Assembly (NCBI GenBank): GCA_012845835.1
Contig: JABAKD010000010.1
Coordinates: forward strand, 13,300,973 to 13,364,972
Origin: Undaria pinnatifida
Taxonomy: Eukaryota > Sar > Phaeophyceae > Laminariales > Alariaceae
Direction of reading: 5' to 3'
Length of the DNA stretch: 64,000 nt
In this document: positions 1 to 13,000 of the stretch, piece after piece
How positions within the stretch are numbered: position 1 is the stretch's first letter
Layout of the letters: each line of letters begins with the position of its first letter
Translations under genes and position numbers: made by a program
Notes under the pieces: generated by a model
Database searches by the model: none
What the model was told of the DNA's origin: nothing
Seen by the model: the letters and a program-made list of their open reading frames with translations, nothing else

Positions 1-1786
1 CATTCATTAGTTCTATCACGACCGGTCAGTTGTGTTGAGCCCCCGGAGAAAGCTTGACAAGACACGAGGAAGGAGAGCAAAAGTTCAGACCACCCCACCC
101 GCCTTGCATTTGGAATTTTGTTATAGTTGGTGTATCATTCTTTGGTTGCCATCATTTTCAGCAAATGCTGCCGCGCTGAGGGCTCCCGGGTTGGGACACG
201 CCCAGCACGCGTGGTATATCCGCGGGCGGGGATCTCCTGCCGGAGCAGGAGGCCTCGTCAAAGCTATTACCCTAAGTGATCCGTAACATAGAGAAATAAT
301 ACAACATTACAGCCTTGTGGTCGGGGATAATCGGCACTCTCACCCTGCCTCCACCTTTGGTTTTTTCGCGTTTCACGTGTGGCTCGCTCGGTGTAAGGTT
401 TCGAGAACAAGCGCATCAACCTTACCTTGCTGTTCGGTCCGCAACAGAAACGGTCGGCAGACGGAATGAGGGTCCACGGAGGGACGAAGGCGGCGGCAGC
501 CAGAGGCAGAGCACCATTATTAGAACCCGTCCCGGGCGTCTCGCACACAGACCCGGGAACGCCGCCAGAGGTGCCACCGGAAGATGCCGGGGTACTGTGG
601 TACTGCTTGTAGCGCGTCTGAATCGTTTGTTTGTGCACCGGGGGGGTTACGCTATATTTCCCAAAACGGCCACAGCAATACTGAAAACGGCGACATAGTG
701 AGTACACACTCTAATGGGCCGCGATAGAGAGCGTAGTGTGCTATTGGCATCGACCATACCGAGCGCGTCAGAGGTCGAAAAATGATACATCAAGAAGCCC
801 GTCCAAACTGTTACTGAATTCGGTTTCGAGTCAAATATCGTGCGCTAAAGTGCCTGTACAATTATCCGAAAGGGGAAGAGGGTGGGGGTGGGGAGGTGCG
901 GACTAAGGACACATCGGTAGTAGTAGTAGCTGTATGCACAGGTTTGTCATCGACTGAGTCGTCTTGCGCGATATAGATTTATTTTTGTTGACGCTGCTGA
1001 TGGATCTGTTATGGTGCCGGGCGTCGTGACCGGTAGTAGTCCAGGTTTGTAGATCAACCCGTTTTAGAGCGACGATTTCAGCAACATGGACATTGGGGGA
1101 ATGACGCGCATTTATATGAAGGGTTTCCAAATCGTAGAAGGACGACGTTGGGCTTGGCGGCGGGGAAGGGTGGAGCATCCAGACCCTAGCACTCTCTCGG
1201 TGAAATAGATAATCTTGATAAAAGCGCGTCACCCGCTTACTATTCGTTGCCTGCATTGCACGCCGACTCGTTTATTCACGTTTTCCTTCAGAGAGTTTCG
1301 GCGTTATTTTTGTGGGGGTCGACGAAAAGAGTCGAGGTCATTAATTTTCAAGTAACAGGACAGCGAGGGCTACTCAAAACCATGGGTATGCTGTTCGGGT
1401 GTGCACGCCGGGTGCGGGCCGTGTGTCGCCGATTCCCATGCACTGGCCCGTCCTCTTCCCGGAATATTTTCCCGTTTTTCGGAAAGAATAAACATACATA
1501 CTTGTGTTCTTTACATAAAAACTGTTATTTCAAGCCCGTCGACTTCGTTTCGGAGAGATACAACCCTTGGTGTTCACAATGCAAGAAACAGAGAAGTTTC
1601 ATTGCAAATGCAGCAAGGGGGTGTGCCCCTTTTTGGGGCGATTCGCTACCGACTTCATATTTCTGCTTTTTTCCGGGAAAAGAAAAAAGAAAGAAGGAAA
1701 TAACGTCTTGGCGAGGGGAGAGCCCCGGAGATCCCTGTTACGAAGTCGGTGAGTCATTTGGCGGACTCCCAAACATATGTATTGTT

Positions 1787-1870
1787 GGTTGTATAGCACT
1801 ACCTAATGGCCCACGTAGTCATCCACGTAGTCACGTGACTACGTGGGCCAGTAGGTAGTACTATACAACC
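1787..1870. repeat. 84-bp foldback (hairpin) repeat
   Basis: The left arm 1787-1821 and the right arm 1836-1870 are reverse complements at 33 of 35 positions, separated by 14 bases. Both arms start with GGTTGTATAG and end with CACGTAGTCA at the loop. This is the form of a very small foldback transposable element, or of a structured RNA if transcribed. No clear target-site duplication is visible. Confidence 0.8.
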
Positions 1871-3108
1871 TACAGCGATGTGCTGTTGCTGCTGCTGTAA
1901 CTCGCACCGCACAACTCTACGATCCGGCATACCAAGGCCCTTTACCACTGCACTCCCATTTTGAGGACGAACGACTTGGAATTTGTATGGCGAGGGGTTG
2001 AAAAAGGGGCAATAAAGGCACGGCTCGTCATCAAATCGTACACGTTTGTGCGTGAGTTACCTTGATAACCCTTCTAGCACCGCAGTCCCGAAATGTGGAC
2101 AAATAACTTGGAGTTAGTTTAGGGGAAAAAAGAGGAATTGAACATGGGTTAACGTACGCGGGATACGAAAAGTAGGACACAAACAAGCCAGCAAACATGA
2201 CAAACTTCCGGACAGATATAGAAAGAAAAAAAAAGGAAGCGGCCGTGAAGCGATGATGCACCTGCTTCCTGCTCGGTGCTCGTAATTCGTTGGTATATCC
2301 GGGGGAGACTCGCAGCAACAAGTAGCGAGAGAGCACCAGCGCAGCCTGCATGCGGTATCGAAGGAGCGAGTGGTTCAAGGGACGCTGGGAGCAGAGGAGG
2401 ACCAAGAGTATAAGGGGACTCGTTAGTGGCTACCAGTTGGCCGTGGAGTCCGAGCGTTTGTCCATGGCGTGCGCTCGACTGTGAAAATGAAAGACGCTTT
2501 TAGCTCGTCTTCATGGAGATTGGGTACTGGGTCGCTATCGGCTCGGAAATATTGTCACAGGAAAACTGGAACGCGAATACGAGAGACATTCGTAGCTCGT
2601 ATTCTTGGGAGATTTGGGTGCTGGGTCACTTTTAACTCGAAAAAAAAAGAACCCGGGAAGGCTCATGTACGCTGCCGACCCAATGCAACCAGATGTAACG
2701 GAGCCAAAAGAGCTGAAACTTCGTGAGGGTCGGTAAGAGGATGATATGTGGCCACACGAATCGGTTTGGGACGAACTCGTCATGCAGGAACACCCACTCC
2801 GTGACGAGCTTACATCATGCTGATGTTTGGAACATGGAACAAGCAGTACCGAGGTACCATGTATGTTTTACGGTGACTACTGCTGCTCTTACGGGGAGCA
2901 CCTATCAAACCAGTGACGGTGCTTCTAAGCGAACGCAAACGTAGGCTAATCCTAATTGACTTACCACACCCGCCGGTCCTTCGCTTCGTGCACGCCACTG
3001 TATGGAAACAATTTATAAGAAGTTTGGGTGAGGCGACGACCCCAGTCCGGTAGCCGATGCAGAGTATAATAAGCAATGGAAGTATGGGTAGGCCCACCGG
3101 CTGGGGGA

Positions 3109-3806
3109 GGAGGCCTCATCTAATCCAATACTTACTTTAAATGATCGGTGAAGCCGCAGAAGAATACTACAGTAAAATCGGGTTTCCAGAAAATGAGACA
3201 TCGATGGTACGGAGGTGGCTCCATGATTTGGAACCGGTGAATTACTTGGAGAATCTAGGCCACATCGATCATTGTGCATGTTTCCCACGAACCCAAAGCC
3301 AGAGAACATATCGTACGTTGAAGGAGAAATACTGACCATCCCACCCACCCAGCTTATGCATGCAGTAGTTTCTTGTTTTACAACCTTTGCGGACCGGAGA
3401 AGTCTGCGAGCGCCTTGCCACACTCAGCCCCGTGCGGAAGCAACCAGGGATGTCTTCAAAAGGATCCGAGATTGGAACAAAGCTGTTGGTTCCGGCCTAC
3501 TTGAGCCTATCTGAGGCACAGTACCGGAGCCACAACCATTGCCTTCAACCCCCGCCCAACGGGCAAGCACAAGAGGACGCAGAAAACATTTCGGACCACC
3601 CTTGACATCCTGCGTGCTGAGTAGCTGCTGCGCCGTGTTTGTTTATTTTATTATATTTTATTTTATTTTCCAGGATTACAGCCGCGCTGAGCGCTCAGCG
3701 CGAAGGTACATCCCGGGCGAGGCCCTCCTGCTTCGGGGCAGGAGGCCTCATCTAATCCAATACTTACTTTAAATGATCGGTGAAGCCGCAGAAGAATACT
3801 GCAGTA
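3109..3806. repeat. 66-bp direct repeat pair
   Basis: 3109-3174 and 3741-3806 are nearly identical (one difference seen) and in the same orientation, 632 bp apart. Both start GGAGGCCTCATC, and a small GC-rich hairpin (cctcctgc / gcaggagg) precedes the second copy. A related GC-rich hairpin lies near 225-262. This may be a piece of a dispersed repeat or a local duplication. Confidence 0.75.
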
Positions 3807-5254
3807 GAAGAGTGAATATTTCCGTCGCAGCGTGGCCAAGACCGAAAATTAAAATTCGAGGGGGTGTCTATGAGTGAATTAAGTAGACACGAACGAACGA
3901 ACACCTGGAATATTGGTCCGGGCGATGCCTTCTTCGCGGCTATGCCCCTCTAAAGTTTTTTTTTCTGGTGAGAAGCGATGCAGTCGAGGAAGCACTAACC
4001 TGTCAAATTTTGAGCATATATTTCAAGGATTGAGTTGCAAGCGGTGAGACCTGCGGGATATTTTGCGAGTGTTAGGATCATCGAATTGTAAGAGATCCTG
4101 TGATATTTGGCATATTTGGTGAGTGTAATGCATTTCATTGAAACTCGCGTGCTTCTGCCGCCGAGCTAAACAATCTATCCACGGATTCTCGGCCGTCCAA
4201 TCACGCATGCATCAACCCTGCGACTGTGTAGCCTGTAACCATAGCACGATTATTCAACAAACGTTGTCACCGCTGCCGCTGTAGTTAAAGACGAGTATGT
4301 AAGATAGAGGACGGCGACAAATAGTTGGTTTTGTGAGTCCGTCCGTTCGAGCGTGCTCGTTTTCGTAACCGGCTGAAAAAGAAGGTGATACGGTGATATA
4401 GGCAGGCGCAAAAGCTGCAGGGCACAAATGGGCGAGCAAGCGCCATCAGGAAACGAAAGACAGAGGCCGGCGCAACAAAGAAACAATAAATCGGCTGCGG
4501 GTGGGGAACCACCATCCATTTCACGACGCAGCTTCGCTTATCGCGTGTCGCCAGTCGCATATCGAAAAACCGCAAAGCAGCGCCAACGACACACGTTGTC
4601 GTTTTTCCCTAGTTGCACTGCCAACTTGTTTAGTTGCACGATCGAGGTTACCGATTTCAGCAACAACAAAAATAGACCAGGTATCACTGCAAACATGAGT
4701 ATCATTTTTGCCGACCATGCCGCTCACACCGTAGACCCACCGACATTTGATATTTAATCGATATTTTATGTTCTTTTCTATCCTCCACAGCAACATTGCG
4801 TGTTGGCAACGCTGCTCCAGTAAGGGTACCTTTACGCCTACCACGAAACACAGTAGCAGCCGCACAGCCCGACGGCGGCGACAAGAAAAGGTGTACCCTA
4901 TATAGTCTAACGCACCTCCTTTCCCATCATCGCCTACAGCGACCACTATCATGGCCACTCCCGTTACGTAGTCCTAACATCACACCCGTCTGCCTATCCG
5001 CCAACAAAAAATAAGAACAACCAAACCAACCGAAGCGACGGTCGCTCAGGCACCGGAGAGACAAGAAATTGGGCGGGCGCGCACAACAACTTCCCACAAA
5101 AGCCTCGTCTATAACCTTAAAACACGAGCAAGGTCTCTCTCTGCCCTCCTTTCTCCCATCGCGAGCGAGGCCACTGAGCGCTCGGCCTGAAACAACGTGG
5201 GCACATCGTTGTTGAGCTGTGATGTATTAAATTGTTCACTCGTTCGATCGTTCG

Positions 5255-5557
5255 CTACTCCTCCCGCTCGTTTTCGTTTCGGGTCCAGCCAACACCGCTC
5301 CATCCTTCCTCATCGTCTGGGTGTTCGGTCTGCTCCTGCCGCTTCGGTTGTTGTTGTCGCCGACGCTGCAGCTGGTGTTGCTGCTGATGTGCTTGCTGCT
5401 GCTGCGGACCACCCTCCGCCAGAGCTTTCTCGTACTCCCTCCTTAAGTATGCCACGTTGCGGAACTTGAGAGAGTGAGCGGCGTCGGCTGGCGAGGGTAA
5501 ACGCGTGCTCGTCTCTGACTGCTGGACGCACCACCGCAGGAGCTCTTCTTTACAGAC
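5255..5557 (-). CDS. PPR-SMR exon 22: C-terminal tail
   Basis: Acceptor GTAAGCAG|GTC at 5558, then 100 codons to a TGA at 5255-5257. The tail starts VCKEELLRWCVQQSETS, passes through a helix-like stretch (RREYEKALAEGG) and then a Gln/Arg low-complexity run built from CAG codons (AHQQQHQLQRRRQQQ), ending in acidic and basic residues. The exon enters in phase 0, matching exon 21. The region after the Smr domain is unlike any domain I know and is probably disordered. Confidence 0.82.
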   Translation of the reverse strand, partial: VCKEELLRWCVQQSETSTRLPSPADAAHSLKFRNVAYLRREYEKALAEGGPQQQQAHQQQHQLQRRRQQQPKRQEQTEHPDDEEGWSGVGWTRNENEREE

Positions 5558-8500
5558 CTGCTTACACGGAGAGGGCACACAACACACGCATACACGCGAC
5601 GACGATGACGATGTTATCACGTTAGCATGGCAAACGAGAGAACACGACAACGGGTGGAAACAACCAGCACACGCACACACATACGACACACATACGACAG
5701 AACACAGGGGCGGAGCGGAACGACGGTGGGGGTTAATCGAGGCACCTTGTTGGTCGCCGCGCCAAAAACCGACTGTTCGGCCCAACCGGAGGAGCTGCAA
5801 CGCCATTAGCCCTGTACCTGTACAACCGTAGATTAACAAGCTACAAACCGCGATAGAGCAAACTCTACCAGCTAGATCAAACGATACCGCGCTACGCCAC
5901 AATAAAGCAACAGCACCTGGACGAAAGGTCCAACAACACCTGTCGCCGCACCCGTTGTGCACAGCATGTCACGCAAAATTTAAGCATCGCGACAAGGCAC
6001 TGCCCGTGCTTCTGACGTCGCGCGTCCAAGCTCGACACCACCCCTCCTCCATTTTTCTTCCCCACCACTAGGTGTTCATCCACCCAGGTACACCTCGCGC
6101 ACGGGCCAACAGCGCAGACCATGAAAGGGTGGCATAAACGAATCCGCATACCCTTCGCCCCTGCAGCTATTAACAACAGAGAACACAAAGAAGGGCCAGC
6201 TGGAAGGCTCTATCGCGGAATTACAGAGGTGAGCCACCACCACCGCCCCGCCCCACTCCAAACCGCAGTAGCACGCAATGTCGCGAGGAAAACAACTCAA
6301 TTGCTCCTCCCCTCCCCCCCCCCCGCCCCTGCCCCCGTCCTCCCTCTCTCCCTCCCTCCCCCCCCTCCTTTCCTCTATCCCAACCTACCTTAAGACGGCC
6401 CAAATTCTTGGGTTCGAAGCGAGACACGATCGGGGGATCGAATTCCTCGAGGAACATGTCTTGCGCCGCCGGTCTTAGTACAGGCTCGAAGGCACGCCTG
6501 CTGTGCTTCCCCTGGCCTGTAATGATGGTGAAGTCTCGTACCACCGCGGGGTCTTTCTCTTGACAAACCACGAAATTTTATGGCACGACGGAAGCGGTTT
6601 GCGGGTAGGGTTGGAGTTGAGGCTTGGGTTGAGCTCAGGGTAGGCGTTAGGTTTTCGGGATAGGGGTAGGGCCGGGGGGGGGGGGGGGGGGGGGGTACTC
6701 AGTTTGTGCATGGCCGTAGTCGTATGACCGTAGACCCTCGCATCTCTAATATGCCGGGACGGAGAACGTCAGGTTTTCACCAACCAGGCAGACATTGTTT
6801 GCACCAAGCGCGAAGCGCCGTGAGGTGTTCGGCGAGTAGCATGAAGAGTGAACTGCATCCTTCGACGAACCGCTCGCAAGACGGACTTCGGCACCTTGTA
6901 CCTACTTTCTTGTTTATGGATGACAGCGCCAATGAGTCACCATATTTTCTGGTGTGGCCGCTCAAGAGACAGCAATGGGTATTACAACGTAACTGCCTCG
7001 TGGGTGTCTTACCATATTCATACTACGTGATGCGACCGTTCCCCTTGAGCGGAGCTAGGGTTTTCCACCCCGCACATGACCTACTCCATACCCATCCTGG
7101 TCACCGCCCAAAAAAGAAAAAGAAAAAACGGTACCCTGGTTATCAAGCCCACGCAGTGATTGGTATGTTTTGCAGCGTCGTTGCCAACCAACGCCAACCC
7201 CAATATACATATAATTTTTTACAGAGCTGGGGAGGGGGGGGGTGGGGGGGTCTTTCTTAAGATCCGGAAATCGTTACACCAGAGGTGGATTGCGGCATCA
7301 TGGGAGGGCGGGCGGGGACGAGGCACGGGGGTTGGCGTTGGCGGGGAGTAGAGGGGGGGGTTCTTTCTCCGAGATGAGGATTTCATCGCACAGCGAAAGC
7401 GCTTGTGTCACAAGGGCGGGCGGGCACGGGCGACCGAGGATAGGGTAGCGATTGCGGTCGGGGTCAGGTCTGAGGTTATAGTTGAAGGTAGGGTTAGAGT
7501 CGTTAGGTTTGGGGAAAGAAAATCAAGATGCACTACGGACTTACTGCAGTGTGGACCACCAACCAACCGTTTGGTCGAAACTGGATCAAGTCGCAAAAAC
7601 GACTGGCCCAGAAACGGTGACTTGTAGTCCGGACCATCAACATTTTTGTCAAGATCTTGGCGGGGTCGTCGTAAACAAGCCGCTGTTATCTCTGTATTGA
7701 GGAGCCATCAACAACTCGTAATGCTTCAGGTAATGAGGAGTTATTCCAATGTGGACTATCAACCAAAAAATGTCAAAAACCTGGCCAAGTCGCCGTAAAA
7801 ACACCAGTGCACAACGTACTGCCGCGCGCTCACCTGCCGTGAGAAATCTTCGCAGGAGCCTCTTCAGCCCCGACCGGATCGCCGCCTTCGCCACTGCCGC
7901 CGAGTACCCATGGAGGTCCACCACATCCCCGTCCGAGGGGTCCCACGCCTCCGGGTCTTGCCTCGTCATAAACACCGTCTCGTACACGTACACCGCCTGC
8001 CAGGTCAACGTCGAAAACCCACCCATCGCCACAATACAGCGGCATGGCGACAATAAACGGGCGAGAAGCCACCATGACACAGCGGTATAGCGACAAGGCA
8101 CGGGGGTGGGAAAGCGGGACGAGGCGAAGGAGGGTTTGGTGTATATCTAGGTTCAGCGGGAGGCCAGGAGGCGGGGCGAGGCGAAGATGCGTTAGGATTC
8201 ATTGGTTCATCGGGTAGGCTAAATGTTGGGTTTGTTTGGAAGGAGGTTGCAGAAGGGACGAAGGGACGAACAATTCAGACACAAGAGCGCTACTCACAGC
8301 CGTATTGTACAGGCGATTTTGCTTGGATATTAAAGCTCTGTTGCCGGCAGCGTGAACAAGAGTGCTTTGAAGTGTAAATTTACTCGGTGTTTACTCTACC
8401 TGGCTATCTGCTCAGCGCCATCTACTGCAGTATTTCGGTATTCAATACTGCTCATACTCTCGAGTACCTGGAGCACTTGAGGTGTTTGTACTGCGGGTAT

Positions 8501-10028
8501 TGCCTATACTTGAGGTTTTGTACTTCTCGCACACCCAGTTACCGCAGTAGTTCGGCCGTCAGTACCGCACATACCGCTGGAACTTGCAGTATTTCGGCCA
8601 TCAGTACTGGCACTACTCCGAGTGCTCGCAGAACCAACTACTCCCAATACTCGAAGTATACTAGGAGTATGAAGTATACTGGGAGCATCTGTGAAAGCTT
8701 GCCCACCTTTTCGTGTTGGCCGTGGGAGTCGAGGAGCTCTACGAGGAGGTTAACGGTGTACTTATCGGGAAGCTTGCCGTCTTGTACCATCCTCCCGAAC
8801 AGCTCCATCGCCTTTTGCCACTGCCCTCGCGAGAAGGAGGAGGGACGGAGAGAGGGAGGGAGGACGGGCGGAGAGAGATAACCGGAGGGGGCGGTTCGGT
8901 GGTTGTTGCGGCGCGGCACAAAACACGGCAGCCATAACACGCCCCTCAGCGTCATACCTGTACGACAATACGTGCTGAACAATCCGGAAGTTTTATGTTA
9001 CAAGGTAGCCCTACCCCGAGCGGAGGTAACGCGAAGCGTGCGCGTACGACACGGGCACAAGAACAAGCACTAGTGCAAGCATATGCGCAAGCGAAACGTA
9101 AAATGCTAGCGTAAACGCAAGCATAAACAAAAATACAAGCATAAGCTGAGCATCTACTTGCTACCGATCAGCGAAGCGTAACAGTTATGCGTACGCGAAA
9201 CAAAATGTGCGAAAGTGTAACAACTGAGTGTACGATAAAAGTTTAATGTAAGCGACACAAGCAAACGCGTCAGCGCGAGAGTGAGCGTGAGGCTAACCTG
9301 CTGCCCCTTGAAGCAAGCGAGGATGGCGGAGCTGTAGGTGCGCACGTCCGGCGACAGCCCCGCCCTGAACAGGCTGTCGAAGAGCTTCAGCGCCATCTGC
9401 CATTCGCCGCACTTAGCGCTGGCCAACATGGCACCGCGTCACAGAATAAAACGTGTCAGGAGAGGACAATAAACACAAACAGAGCATATCAATATTAAAA
9501 TGTATACTGTTATAGTTCATGACACCATTTAAGTTCCCCGTTCAAGGGAGACGAGTTGGCACGAGAGGACTTGGCAGGATAAGGCATGGCAGGCTGAGAC
9601 CAAGGCGGGGTATATCGCCAAAATGCCTGATTGGACACCACAAGCTGGAACAGGACAGCAGCAAAAATCACCCTGTATGGACGAAACGCAATAAGCGCCC
9701 AATTGTTGGAGGTGTTTCTATTAGGAGTAGGCACGGTGCTTCGTCTCGAAAGGGATGTGTGGTCGTTAGTCACATGACCAAGGCAAGCAACAAATGAGTA
9801 CGCCCCCCCTCCCCGCCCCCCGTCCCCACACCCCTCCCTTCCCTGCCGCCGGCCCTTACACATGAAACCCTCGCATTGCCTCACAGCAAAACGACACATT
9901 TGCACTTCAACACAAAAAAACGCAAGGTCCGGTTTTAAGTGATTTCAAGGAAAACAGAGAGAAAACAAAAAACGAAAATGCTTGGAAAGGAAAACAACAA
10001 TAACAACAACAACAACACCAACAACGTC

Positions 10029-10070
<42 letters not shown>

Positions 10071-13000
10071 ACCAACAACAGGAAAACAAGCGTACCTGGC
10101 GCTGATGGAAGCGTTATAGGCGACCGTGTCCGGCTCGACGCCCGAGTTGATCATCTTGAGGAGGAGATGAAGCGCTTTCCTCCACTCCCCGCTCTTTTCG
10201 CACGCGGTGATGGCCGAGCTGTAGCACACCACGTTGGGCTGTCGCGCAACGAACCCATCGCCAACACACGGCGCAAACGCGCACACACACGAATACACAA
10301 GTACGTGAACATACAAACACATTGAGCATACACGCACATGAGCATACGAGCACATGAGCATACGAGCACATGAGCATACGAGCACATGAGCACATGAGCA
10401 CATGAGCACATGAGCGCATGAGCAGGTCACACTAGCACACGAACGAACACACAAGGACAGCAGCACGCAAAACACATAAGCACCGAGCACACGAACACAT
10501 AAGCACACAAGCAACAAAATCACATACTGAAGTACATACAGAAAGTAAGAGCAAAATCACATAAGTACATAAAACACACTTTAAATAACCACAAAATCAC
10601 TAAAAACACGCAAAAGCACAAGAAGGCAAAACACACAAGTACGCACACAAACACCTAAACACGCATAAACATACAAGAGAGCACACGCGCGCAGACAGGA
10701 AGACAGGCGACAAAAGCAAAACGTTCATCAACGATTTCGATTCGAGTGAGATGACGGCTGCTGGCACGTTGGCGTAGAACAAAATAGTTCAAACAGAACA
10801 CATCCCTGCTAAATTATCTATGTGATCTGCACGATATTTGCCTTACAGGCAGACAGATTCCTGGTTTATTATGATCTGCACGACCTACAGATCGTGTGGC
10901 CGGGTGAGAGTCGGATGATCTGAATTATTTAGCCCGTGTTTCCTGAGCTGGATCTGTCCTGCACATATCTTGCAAAAACAAACATGCCATGACGACAGGT
11001 ATAGGATCTATACGATCGATAATATCTATACGATCTATATCGTGATCTGCCCGATGTGTGAAACAGTCGCAGGGGCCCTTCCTTCCTCACTCACCGTGAC
11101 ATTATCCATAGCTTCCATCTCCCGAAGAGTCTCCAAGGCTTCTTGCCATCTAAGAGACCACAACAACGGGAGACACACAGGGGCGGGGTGTGCGGGGGGG
11201 GGGTTAGGGGGAGGGGGGGAGGGCTACCCTTCTTTGCACGACGCACTTGCAAATAATAACGTGCACGACTCGAACCGCCTCCAGAACCACACACCCAGAA
11301 ACCTATTTCGACAGTTGAAACAGCAGCGCAAACACCACAGCATAAGACCATCGCACCACGCCACACAGCACGCACAAAAGCAGACCACACAGCAGACCAC
11401 ATAGCAGACACGCAGACCACACAGCTGGCATGTCCCCGATGGATTTTGCCGCGAGAATGGTCGTGCATTCAGAGAGTAACAGCAGTGCCGTCGATGTAGA
11501 GAGGATGCGTACACGTAAATGGGCAATTATACGGCAGGCGGTACGTGTCTTTGCCCTCCCACTCGAATTGTACTCGCGATAATTTATTGCTGTGTGGTGC
11601 CGACACGATGAAACACTCGAAAATAGTCGTGCTCGCGTGCTCGCTAGCGTGTACGACGCGTACGAGGAGTAGAATCGTACCCGTACGTAGAAGGAAGGGG
11701 GCAGCATCACCCACATTCGGACTCGTACGTGTGATCTCTTATCTGAAGCAAGAGAGTTGAAAATCTAAATCTACGAGATTTCAACAGCAGCAGGAGTAAT
11801 AAAACAGTAGAACAGAGTAGATACCGGTCACAAAAGGTCTCTATCCCTTGGGAGCTCTACAACTCTAATTTAGTTTCAAGCTCTCTATTTATATTTGTTG
11901 CGGGGATTATAATTCAATCCATCATTGTTGTACTATTAATACTGTTGTACCCAGCATCAGCAGCTGCTTAGCAGCAGCAGCAAGCAGCAGCCAGCAAGGC
12001 ATTGCAGCCGTGAAGCCATCACTGCCACCACCACCACCTGGTGGTCCACCATCATCCCCATGGTCGGTGCGGCGACCAATCCCGCTTAGGAGCGGTACAT
12101 GCGCGGGCAGTTTCGTGTAGTATCTATCTTGGTCTGTGCCTGTTTGTGTTCCTGCGCTGCGTTGTACCGCCGCCCGCCGCGGCCATCTTTTTTTCTAAAA
12201 GAAAGCTGGCATGGTCTGTCTCCGAAACAAAACATGTCAACCCAAAAAGCGTCCATCTCATCGGGGTTCTGAGATTCTTCAAGATTGACCCTGGACTGAC
12301 CACACATCACCGAGGCAGGCGGGTGTGTGACGTGAAACCAGACACATGCGGAGACGGCACTTGATCGTGTCACATGCTATATATGGACAGAGCAGTCACA
12401 GCGCACGGAAAAAAAATCCGTATGTACGCGGCATGATGAAAAATAAAAGTAAACGGAATGATGGGGATTTTGAAAAAAAACGCTTGACGACGTGATTCTC
12501 CCGGCAAAATCCATCAGGGACATGCCTGCTGTGTGGTCTGCGTGTCTGCTGTGTGGTCTGCGTGTCTGCTATGTGGTCTGCGCCTGCTGTGTGGTCTGCT
12601 GTGTTGTCTGCTTTTGCGTGTGCTGTGTGGCCTGGTGCGATGGTCTTATGCTGTGGTGTTTGCGCTGCTGTTTCAACTGTCGAAATGGGTTTCTGGGTGT
12701 GTGGTTCTGGAGGCGGTTCGAGTCGTGCACGTTATTATTTGCAAGTGCGTCGTGCAAACAGGGGTAGCCAGGGGGGGAGGGGGTAGGACACGAGTTCATC
12801 AGGAAGCCGGAGCAGAGAAAATACAGCGGACGTATGTTCGCCGTTCCCAAAACAAAACAAGAAACAAAAGAAAAAAAAAACGGCCCGGCTGACCAACACA
12901 CCACGAAGCTAAAAAAACACGCTAGACACGAGCTTCGGATCAAGACAAGAGAAAATTATAATGCGATTACCATTACGGAAATCCGTTGTTAACCGTGCAT

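Larger units (their letters stand above)
1..5254. other. Left flank, no recognisable gene
   Basis: This stretch lies beyond the stop codon of the PPR-SMR gene. The open frames here are short, overlap on both strands and show no family motif, so I call no gene. It holds a foldback repeat (1787-1870), a roughly 46-bp sequence repeated at 2501-2546 and 2593-2639, and a 66-bp direct repeat (3109-3174 and 3741-3806). A 64-codon frame at 3141-3335 overlaps the first copy of that direct repeat and is not recognised. The 3' untranslated region of the PPR-SMR gene should lie just below 5255, but I see no certain polyadenylation signal. Confidence 0.5.

Noticed and set aside
6221..6571. Gly/Arg-rich extension after the Smr exon
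   Set aside because: Lies past the GTAGGT donor, in a C/T-rich intron tract.
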